The translations under genes were made by a program, and so were the position numbers. Shown here piece by piece: positions 1 through 6,674 of a DNA stretch of 64,000 nucleotides. The stretch lies in NCBI GenBank assembly GCA_002342415.1, contig DDPY01000016.1:36875-100874 (forward strand). The letters run 5' to 3'. The notes under the pieces were generated by a model. That model saw nothing but the letters and a program-made list of their open reading frames with translations, did not search any database and was not told the origin of the DNA. Origin of the DNA: Prevotella sp. UBA2456 (GTDB taxonomy: Bacteria > Bacteroidota > Bacteroidia > Bacteroidales > Bacteroidaceae). Each line of letters opens with the position of its first letter. Position 1 is the first letter of the stretch.

Positions 1-751
1 TACACGCTTCCACATTGGCCTGAGAGGGGTTTTCAACATACTGTCGCTCGACAGTGTTGAACCCTTGTTGGTCCAGCCAGTCCATACGCTGCCCCCAGGA
101 AGGAATATCCTCATCCGTATGTACAAGAGTAAACGGAATCCAGCGGATGTGGCGGTCCATGATGTCTTGGGGATCTTTGACACTAAGTGAACCAGATGCC
201 AGGTTGCGTGGATTGGCATAGTCCTCACCGCTTTCTATGAGATAGTGCTCAAAGTCATCGTAAGATATGACCGCTTCGCCACGAATCACTACATGCCGCT
301 TGTCGCTGATCGTTGAGGGAATGCCGCTAATGGCCTTGTGCAGATGGGTGATATTGGTGCCGATGTGCCCGTTACCACGAGTGACGATGCGGCTGAGTTT
401 TCCTCCATCGTAGGTCACGACAAGGGTGAGTCCGTCAAGTTTCCACGAAATCCATATCGGACGCTCTTCGGCCCATTTCACCAACTCGCCAGTCTGCTTG
501 GTCTTGGCCAGCGAGAGGGCTGCGTATTCGTGTTCTTCTTTCTGGCCTGCCAGCTGGTCTTCGCTCACTTTTTGCGTGGGCGAGTCGGGTAGGATTGTTT
601 GGGTCTCAGACTCCAGCTGACGCAGTTCGTCGAATCGCTGGTCCCACTCATAGTCGGTCATTCGTTCCGCATGTCCGTTGTAATAGGCATCAGAAGCGTC
701 GTTCAACTCACGAATGAGTTGCTCCATGCGTAGTATCTTGTCTTCAGGCAT
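1..751 (-). CDS. Divergent NAD+-dependent DNA ligase (LigA family), 5' part only
   Basis: The gene runs off the left edge; about 250 N-terminal residues are visible, starting at the ATG at 751. NAD+-dependent ligases seal nicks after self-adenylation on a lysine. Visible: an Ia-like domain (Tyr23/Tyr24, then DYEWD near residues 33-37) that binds the nicotinamide moiety, and the adenylation motif KLDG with catalytic Lys104, followed by VTRGNG and later VIRGEAV. Several normally constant positions differ: the family's TRGDG is TRGNG, GEDVT is GTNIT, and the usual PMLSL segment reads AALSL. It may therefore be a second, LigB-like ligase rather than the housekeeping LigA; the C-terminal half (OB fold, zinc finger, HhH, BRCT) cannot be judged. 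It is transcribed divergently from the gene at 879. Confidence 0.8.
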   Translation of the reverse strand, partial: MPEDKILRMEQLIRELNDASDAYYNGHAERMTDYEWDQRFDELRQLESETQTILPDSPTQKVSEDQLAGQKEEHEYAALSLAKTKQTGELVKWAEERPIWISWKLDGLTLVVTYDGGKLSRIVTRGNGHIGTNITHLHKAISGIPSTISDKRHVVIRGEAVISYDDFEHYLIESGEDYANPRNLASGSLSVKDPQDIMDRHIRWIPFTLVHTDEDIPSWGQRMDWLDQQGFNTVERQYVENPSQANVEAC

Positions 752-772
752 ATTCTTACTTGTTTTATGGCG

Positions 773-804
773 CAAAAGTACAAATAAATGGGCGATAAAC
801 CAAA
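773..804 (-). promoter_or_regulatory. Promoter of the ligase gene
   Basis: On the minus strand a -7 box TACTTTTG (773-780) follows a TTTG (801-804) at 20 bp spacing, matching the Bacteroidota primary sigma consensus. It sits about 20 bp upstream of the ligase ATG. Confidence 0.65.
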
Positions 805-819
805 TTTAGTGCCGAAATA

Positions 820-851
820 TTTGGACGAAGCCAAAATAATCCGTAATTTTG
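820..851 (+). promoter_or_regulatory. Promoter of the gene at 879
   Basis: TTTG (820-823) and TAATTTTG (844-851) are separated by 20 bp, a good Bacteroidota promoter. The predicted start of transcription near 857 favours the ATG at 879 or the GTG at 870 as start codon. Confidence 0.65.
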
Positions 852-878
852 CAGAAATTATCATAAAATGTGAAGACC

Positions 879-1577
879 ATGCAGAAGATGTTTTTTGAAT
901 TGATACAGGTGTCCTTGGGAGAATTGGATTGTCTGGACCGCGGACCGTCGAATGAGGAATGGGGCGAATTGTATGAATTGTCGCGCCATCACGGACTGAC
1001 CTCCGAGTGTTATCAGGGAGTGGTTCGGCTGTTTGATTTTGGCCTTCGTGCTCCCCAAGACTTAAGTATCGACTGGATGGCTGAAGCAGAGACAGCTGAA
1101 GAACAACCGCTGACTTTGACCTCGGAGGTGTGTAATCCCATACGTAAAATGCTCTTCGAACGTTGGCAGGAGCGAAATGGTAACTCGTTGTATGATAAGG
1201 TGGGCAATGAGCGGCGACTGACACCCTCAGCAGCCGTTGTAGGAACTATCGTACAAGCGTTCGAACAATTCAATCATGGCACGCTGACCCTACGTTCGGT
1301 AGTAGACTGCTACAAGGCATTGAAACAGGCAGAGAATGGATTGTCTGACTTCCGCGACGGCTCGTCGGTAAAGCAGATGTTGCAGACGTTTGGCCTGTGG
1401 CGTTTCTCTCGCGCCATGATGTGGACGGTATCCGTTGTGACGGGTTTGGATGCCAGCAAGCTGGCTTGTCCGCCTGCTGCATCAACGGGCCAATTCCTGT
1501 TGCAACAGGTAATGGGAGGAAAATATCCGTTGAAAACCCGTATCAAAAACAAAATCAAGAAATTCTTGCTGTTTTAA
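879..1577 (+). CDS. Degenerate nucleotidyltransferase-like protein (NTP_transf_5-like)
   Basis: A 232-residue protein. Its first 50 residues (EEWGELYELSRHHGL followed by a Y-x-G motif) resemble the N-terminal helical part of the uncharacterised nucleotidyltransferase family found in Bacteroidota polysaccharide loci, and the C-terminal part (QMLQTFGLWRFSRAMMW, then a GGK...KTRIKNKIKKF tail) resembles that family's C-terminus. The catalytic nucleotidyltransferase core, with its GSxxD and paired Asp motifs, is not visible between them, and the protein is far shorter than the usual 350-400 residues. I read it as a core-deleted relative, probably not an active transferase. A GTG at 870 is an alternative start. 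The ABC-F gene begins 23 bp downstream and may be cotranscribed. Confidence 0.5.
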   Translation: MQKMFFELIQVSLGELDCLDRGPSNEEWGELYELSRHHGLTSECYQGVVRLFDFGLRAPQDLSIDWMAEAETAEEQPLTLTSEVCNPIRKMLFERWQERNGNSLYDKVGNERRLTPSAAVVGTIVQAFEQFNHGTLTLRSVVDCYKALKQAENGLSDFRDGSSVKQMLQTFGLWRFSRAMMWTVSVVTGLDASKLACPPAASTGQFLLQQVMGGKYPLKTRIKNKIKKFLLF

Positions 1578-1600
1578 GCTTCGAAATAATAAAGGTATAG

Positions 1601-3574
1601 ATGATATCTGTAGAATCACTACACGTAGAGTTTGGTGTCAAGCCATTGTTCACGAATGCCAGTTTTGTGGTGAACGATCGCGATCGGATAGCCCTCGTTG
1701 GTAAGAATGGTGCTGGCAAGTCGACGCTGCTCAAAATACTTTGTGGACTGCAACAGCCTACCAGCGGCACAGTCAGTGTACCCAACGACACCACGATTGG
1801 CTATCTGCCTCAGGTGATGGTGCTCCAGGACGACACCACCGTTCGTGAAGAAGCACAGAAAGCTTTTGCCGACGTTACCAAGATGAAAGAACGTATCGAT
1901 GCGCTGAATCGCGAGTTGAGCGAGCGCACCGACTATGAGAGCGAGAGCTATCTGGCACTGATAGAGAAATATACGACGGAACATGAGCGTTACCAGTTGA
2001 TGGGTGCAGAGGGATGTGAGGCCGAGTTGGAGCGAACGCTTATCGGTCTGGGCTTCAACCGCGATGACTTCAATCGTCCTACCTGTGAGTTCTCTGGTGG
2101 CTGGCGAATGCGAATAGAGCTGGCCAAGATATTATTACAGAAACCTGATGTACTGCTGCTTGACGAGCCTACCAACCACTTGGACATTGAGTCAATACAA
2201 TGGTTGGAACAGTTTCTTGCCCAGTCTTCGAGTGCCGTTGTGCTGGTGAGCCACGATAGGGCTTTTATCAATAATGTATCGAACCGCACGCTGGAAATCA
2301 GTTGTGGGCGAATTATTGACTATAAGGTCAAATACAACGAATATGTGGAGCTGCGCAAGGAGCGCAGGGAACAACAACTGAGGGCTTTTGAGAACCAGCA
2401 GAAGGAGATGGCAGAGATGCGTCAGTTTATAGAGCGCTTCCGCTATCAGGCCACCAAGGCTGTTCAGGTGCAGCAGAAAATCAAGCAGTTAGAGAAGATG
2501 GTGCCTATCGAGGTGGATGAAGTGGACAATTCAGCTATGCACCTGAAGTTTCCTCCCTGTTTGCGCTCAGGCGACTATCCCGTCATCTGCGAGGATGTAA
2601 GGAAAGACTATGGTCAGCATACGGTGTTCTCCCATGTCACACTGACCATCAAGCGCGGCGAGAAGGTGGCTTTTGTTGGAAAAAACGGTGAGGGCAAGTC
2701 AACGCTCGTGAAGTGTATCATGGGAGAGATTCCCTTTGATGGTAATCTGAAAATAGGACATAACATCCAAATAGGCTACTTTGCCCAAAATCAGGCACAA
2801 CTGTTAGACGAGTCGTTGACCGTATTCCAGACTATTGATAATGTGGCAAAGGGAGCAGTTCGCCTGCGTATTAACGATATTCTTGGAGCGTTTATGTTTG
2901 GCGGAGAGGCTTCCGACAAGAAGGTAAAGGTGCTCAGCGGAGGCGAGCGTAGCCGACTGGCTATGATACGTCTGTTGCTGGAGCCTGTCAACCTGCTGAT
3001 ACTGGACGAGCCGACCAACCATCTGGATATGGCATCAAAAGACGTGCTGAAGGAAGCTATCAAGGCTTTCGATGGTACAGCTATCATCGTGAGCCATGAT
3101 CGAGAGTTCTTGGACGGACTCGTCACCAAGGTCTATGAGTTTGGAGGAGGTCATGTACGCGAACATCTTGGAGGCATCTATGATTTTTTACAGTCTAAGA
3201 ATATTTCAACCCTTGACGAGTTGGGCTCGATAGTCCGACGGGAACGAACTCCCAGTCCGACGGGCTCGGACTCCCAGTCCGACGGGCTCGGACTAAAACC
3301 AGTCTCCCAGCCGAGTCAGAAGACTGAGAGCTATGCCGCCCATAAGGAACGCCAGAAGCAATTGCGCAAGGCAGAGAAAGCGGTAGAAGATTCGGAGCGT
3401 AAGATCAACGATATGGAACAGCGACTGAAAGAGCTGGACAACCTCCTGATGAAACCCGAGAATGCTGCCAATATGGAGTTCGTAACAGAATATACCTCGA
3501 CCAAGAAAGCCTTGGACGAGGAGGTGGCACGCTGGGAGAAGCTATCGGAAGAATTAGAACAATTATCCAATTAA
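1601..3574 (+). CDS. ABC-F family ATPase (ribosome-associated type)
   Basis: 657 residues with two ABC cassettes and no membrane segments, the hallmark of ABC-F proteins, which act on the ribosomal E site during translation. Cassette 1: Walker A GKNGAGKS (34-41), signature FSGGW, Walker B LLLDEPTNHLD. Cassette 2: GKNGEGKS, LSGGE, LLILDEPTNHLD. The inter-cassette linker is charged (ERRREQQLRAFENQQKEM region), as expected for the P-site-tRNA-interacting arm. A C-terminal coiled coil (about 570-655, rich in Lys/Glu) resembles the Uup/YheS type. Between cassette 2 and the coiled coil lies a Ser/Pro/Gly-rich stretch encoded by 22-bp DNA repeats. The exact subfamily, and any role in antibiotic resistance, cannot be decided from sequence alone. 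Confidence 0.9.
   Translation: MISVESLHVEFGVKPLFTNASFVVNDRDRIALVGKNGAGKSTLLKILCGLQQPTSGTVSVPNDTTIGYLPQVMVLQDDTTVREEAQKAFADVTKMKERIDALNRELSERTDYESESYLALIEKYTTEHERYQLMGAEGCEAELERTLIGLGFNRDDFNRPTCEFSGGWRMRIELAKILLQKPDVLLLDEPTNHLDIESIQWLEQFLAQSSSAVVLVSHDRAFINNVSNRTLEISCGRIIDYKVKYNEYVELRKERREQQLRAFENQQKEMAEMRQFIERFRYQATKAVQVQQKIKQLEKMVPIEVDEVDNSAMHLKFPPCLRSGDYPVICEDVRKDYGQHTVFSHVTLTIKRGEKVAFVGKNGEGKSTLVKCIMGEIPFDGNLKIGHNIQIGYFAQNQAQLLDESLTVFQTIDNVAKGAVRLRINDILGAFMFGGEASDKKVKVLSGGERSRLAMIRLLLEPVNLLILDEPTNHLDMASKDVLKEAIKAFDGTAIIVSHDREFLDGLVTKVYEFGGGHVREHLGGIYDFLQSKNISTLDELGSIVRRERTPSPTGSDSQSDGLGLKPVSQPSQKTESYAAHKERQKQLRKAEKAVEDSERKINDMEQRLKELDNLLMKPENAANMEFVTEYTSTKKALDEEVARWEKLSEELEQLSN
3229..3294 (+). 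repeat. Three 22-bp palindromic tandem repeats inside the ABC-F gene
   Basis: Units at 3229-3250 (degenerate), 3251-3272 and 3273-3294 (identical to each other). Each of the last two contains the hairpin AGTCCGA-cgggc-TCGGACT. The period is not a multiple of three, but three units add 66 bp and keep the reading frame, adding a low-complexity linker to the protein. Confidence 0.85.
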
Positions 3575-3586
3575 AGTAAATAAACA

Positions 3587-5614
3587 ATGAAGAAACTATT
3601 GACAATCATGGTAACAGCAATGTTGTCCACATCAGCACTTGCACAGCTTCGCTCGGGTATCAGCCTGAACGACCTCGATACGAGTGTGCGTCCTGCTGAC
3701 GATTTCTATGAGTATGCCTGCGGAGGCTGGATGAAGAATAACCCACTGCCAGCCGCCTACTCCCGTTACGGCAGTTTCGACCGTCTGGCCGAAGACAATA
3801 ACAAGCGCATCAACGGCATTCTGAAGGAATTGCTGGAGAATAGCTATCCGAATGGCTCTGTAGAGCAGAAGCTGAGCGACTTGTATAAACTGGCAATGGA
3901 CTCAGCTCGCAGAGAACAAGAAGGACTGACTCCTATATCCCCCCTTATCAGGAGATTGGAGGCTGCTAAGACTAAGGAGCAGTTGTTTGACATTCAGATG
4001 GAACTGGCTCCCTACGGCGAACAGGAATTTTTCAATTCCTATATTGGCGCAGACGAGAAAGACGCCACCCAGAACATTCTGAATATCAGTCAGGGCGGTC
4101 TGACTCTCGGGCAGAAGGACTACTATGTGGAAAACGATGCGGCTACAGTCAAAATCCGTAAAGCCTACGAGCAGCATGTTATCAAGATGTTTCAGTTGTT
4201 CGGCTTCAAGAAGGGTGCTGCTGAAAAGAAGATGAAGAACATCATGAAGGTCGAGACATCACTGGCCCAAGCCTCGAAGTCTCAGACAGAGCTGCGCGAC
4301 CCGATAGCCAACTATAACAAGATGACTCTCAAGGAGTTTGTCTCGCGTTATCCACATCTGCAGTTAGAGAAACAGTGTAATGCTTCAGGCCTGAAGACTC
4401 AGTATATTCAGGAAATTGTTGTAGGACAGCCAGCATTCTTAGATACTGCTGACAAGCTCTTCTCGTCGATGAGTGCCGCTGAGTATCGCGACGTGATGGA
4501 GTGGGGTGTCATCAGCGGTGCTGCAGGTTTGCTGAATGATGCTGCTCGCGCAGAGAGCTTCGAATTCTGGGGAAAGGTGGTCTCAGGACGAAAGGAAGAT
4601 CATCCCTTGTGGCGTCGTGCTACCAGTCAGGTGCAAAGCGTGATGGGTGAAGCCCTTGGGCGTATCTACGTACAGAAGTATTTCCCCGCTTCCTCGAAGG
4701 AGCGTATGAAGACATTGGTAGACAATCTGAAGATTGCTCTTGGCGAACGTATTGCTGCTCAGACCTGGATGGACGACTCTACCAAGGTGAACGCGCTGCT
4801 GAAGCTTAATTCCTTCTATGTAAAGATAGGCTATCCTGATCGTTGGAAGGATATGTCGAGCCTGAAAATTGATGCGAAAAAGTCTTACTATGAGAATATG
4901 ATGGAGTGTCACCGTTGGCAGCTGGCCTGGCACATTGACCACACAGCAGGCAAACCCGTTGATCGCGATGACTGGTACATGACTCCTCAGACAGTCAATG
5001 CCTATTATAACCCTACGACCAACGAAATCTGTTTCCCTGCTGGTATTCTGCAAGTTCCGTTTTTTGACCCGACGGCAGACGATGCCTTTAACTATGGCGC
5101 TATCGGTGTTGTGATTGGTCACGAGATGACGCATGGATTCGACGACTCCGGACGACGCTATGACAAGGATGGAAATATGCATGACTGGTGGACGGAAGAA
5201 GATGCAAAGAACTTTACAGAGCGCACAGACAGATACGCAGACTTCTTCTCAAAGATTAAAGTGCTGCCCGACTTGAACGGAAACGGTCGCTTGACGCTGG
5301 GCGAGAATCTGGCTGATCATGGCGGCCTGCAGGTTGCCTGGTATGCCTATAAGAATGCCACCAAAAGAAACGCATTGCCCGTAATAGACGGTCTTACAGC
5401 AGACCAGCGCTTCTTCCTTGCCTATGCTGGAGTTTGGGCAGCAAATGTAACAGAAGCAGAAATTCGTAATCGTACCAAGAGTGATCCTCACTCGCTGGGC
5501 CGTTGGCGTGTCAACGGAGCACTTCCTCATATCGATATGTGGTATGACGCCTTTGGGGTGAAAGAAGGGGATAAGATGTTTATACCGAAGAAAGAAAGAC
5601 TGTCTTTGTGGTAA
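3587..5614 (+). CDS. Secreted M13 family zinc metallopeptidase (PepO/neprilysin-like)
   Basis: 675 residues, with an N-terminal signal peptide (MKKLLTIMVTAMLSTSALA), so probably periplasmic or exported. M13 enzymes are zinc endopeptidases cutting short peptides on the N-terminal side of hydrophobic residues. The catalytic HEMTH is at 512-516 (His512 and His516 bind zinc, Glu513 is the base), the third ligand is Glu573 in GENLAD, and the substrate-binding NAYYNP motif precedes them. The C-terminal W near the end of the chain also fits the family, and the length is normal (about 670-700). It starts 12 bp after the ABC-F stop and may be read from the same transcript; a strong terminator follows it. 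Confidence 0.92.
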   Translation: MKKLLTIMVTAMLSTSALAQLRSGISLNDLDTSVRPADDFYEYACGGWMKNNPLPAAYSRYGSFDRLAEDNNKRINGILKELLENSYPNGSVEQKLSDLYKLAMDSARREQEGLTPISPLIRRLEAAKTKEQLFDIQMELAPYGEQEFFNSYIGADEKDATQNILNISQGGLTLGQKDYYVENDAATVKIRKAYEQHVIKMFQLFGFKKGAAEKKMKNIMKVETSLAQASKSQTELRDPIANYNKMTLKEFVSRYPHLQLEKQCNASGLKTQYIQEIVVGQPAFLDTADKLFSSMSAAEYRDVMEWGVISGAAGLLNDAARAESFEFWGKVVSGRKEDHPLWRRATSQVQSVMGEALGRIYVQKYFPASSKERMKTLVDNLKIALGERIAAQTWMDDSTKVNALLKLNSFYVKIGYPDRWKDMSSLKIDAKKSYYENMMECHRWQLAWHIDHTAGKPVDRDDWYMTPQTVNAYYNPTTNEICFPAGILQVPFFDPTADDAFNYGAIGVVIGHEMTHGFDDSGRRYDKDGNMHDWWTEEDAKNFTERTDRYADFFSKIKVLPDLNGNGRLTLGENLADHGGLQVAWYAYKNATKRNALPVIDGLTADQRFFLAYAGVWAANVTEAEIRNRTKSDPHSLGRWRVNGALPHIDMWYDAFGVKEGDKMFIPKKERLSLW

Positions 5615-5640
5615 AATTATAGCAAAAAAATGAAAAAATG

Positions 5641-5672
5641 CCGTCGTAAATATAAATTTACGGCGGTTTTTT
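5641..5672 (+). terminator. Rho-independent terminator after the M13 peptidase gene
   Basis: A 10-bp stem (CCGTCGTAAA / TTTACGGCGG, one G-T wobble) with the loop TATAAA is followed by a run of six T. It separates the peptidase transcript from the signalling operon. Confidence 0.88.
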
Positions 5673-5702
5673 GTTGTGTTTAAAAATTTTTTGTTATCTT
5701 TG
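5670..5702 (+). promoter_or_regulatory. Promoter of the phosphosignalling operon
   Basis: TTTG at 5670-5673 and the -7 box TATCTTTG at 5695-5702 (21 bp apart) lie directly behind the terminator. The box is only 22 bp before the ATG at 5725, which rules out the longer open frame starting at 5671. Confidence 0.75.
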
Positions 5703-5724
5703 CAACAATTATTACTGCAGCAAT

Positions 5725-6669
5725 ATGATTAACGACAATAATTCAAACTACGAAAGAACGCAGCGGACTGTGCGTCCTCAGGCTATGCAGAGGGAGCGTT
5801 TCCTTCAGGATGAGGACCAGCCCATGCAGATGCAACAGCAGCAGTTGCAGCATCAGGCAGCAGGCAAACCCTGTCCGTATTGCGGTGCCATTAACGATCC
5901 TGAAGCTATGTTCTGTGCCCAGTGTGGTCAGCCTATCAGCAAAGCTGCCTGTCCGCATTGTGGAGCCGAGATAGATCCTGATGCAGATTTCTGCGAAGTT
6001 TGTCACCATTATATCAAAAAAGACATTTGCTCCTTCTGTGGTGCCCATCTTACGGGCAATGAGGCCTACTGCCCGGAATGTGGCAGTCCGCGTGGCGGAC
6101 TCGTCTGCCCTACGTGCCACTCGCTGAATGAGTTTGCTTTTTGCAAGAAGTGTGGTACTGCCCTGACAGAAGAGGCTCGCATGCTGGTAAAGGAATTGCA
6201 GATGAATCCTGACTATCAGGACTTGGTGGAAATCGTTCAGGACTACTCCAAATTGGAGAATGCCTTACCCTATAATTCTGAGCGCGACATTCTGCGCGAA
6301 CAGGCCAATATGAAACTGCGTGAGCGCGTGCTGACTTTGCTGGCAAAGGATGAGGGTGTCGAGAATCCTGTGATTCCTAAGCGTGAGTCGAAGCGTATGA
6401 CCAAAGAGGAGCTGGAAGAGCAGAAGTCTGCCAAAATCAAGATGCTCTCGGCCATCTTGGAAAAGTTGGCAGTCCCTGTGACAGCATCACCTGCCAAGGC
6501 TCGCAATTATGCGATGGCCAGCAAGCCTGTCGGTGTGCGCTTGGCATGGGTGTGCAACTATAAGCACGCTATGCATAGCAGTCCTTGTGGCTGTGCCAAG
6601 CCCCAGTTAGGAGGCAAGTGGGTAGTTTTAGGAAAAAACAGTACTGACGAAATAAAAGACGATAAATAA
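5725..6669 (+). CDS. Multi-zinc-ribbon protein, first gene of the kinase/AAA/FHA/phosphatase operon
   Basis: 314 residues. After a Gln-rich N-terminus (a QMQQQQLQHQ stretch) come consecutive double-zinc-ribbon units between about residues 47 and 150: CPYCGAIN..CAQCG, CPHCGAEI..CEVCHH, CSFCGAHL..CPECG and CPTCHSLN..CKKCG. The C-terminal half is charged and helical, with a short Cys-containing tail. Such ribbons usually bind zinc and mediate protein contacts; no enzymatic motif is seen. It is only 5 bp upstream of the kinase gene, and the AAA and FHA proteins of the same operon also start with zinc ribbons, so a shared docking role is plausible but not shown. A start 18 codons upstream is possible by frame but lies before the promoter. 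Confidence 0.75.
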   Translation: MINDNNSNYERTQRTVRPQAMQRERFLQDEDQPMQMQQQQLQHQAAGKPCPYCGAINDPEAMFCAQCGQPISKAACPHCGAEIDPDADFCEVCHHYIKKDICSFCGAHLTGNEAYCPECGSPRGGLVCPTCHSLNEFAFCKKCGTALTEEARMLVKELQMNPDYQDLVEIVQDYSKLENALPYNSERDILREQANMKLRERVLTLLAKDEGVENPVIPKRESKRMTKEELEEQKSAKIKMLSAILEKLAVPVTASPAKARNYAMASKPVGVRLAWVCNYKHAMHSSPCGCAKPQLGGKWVVLGKNSTDEIKDDK

Positions 6670-6674
6670 CGGCA

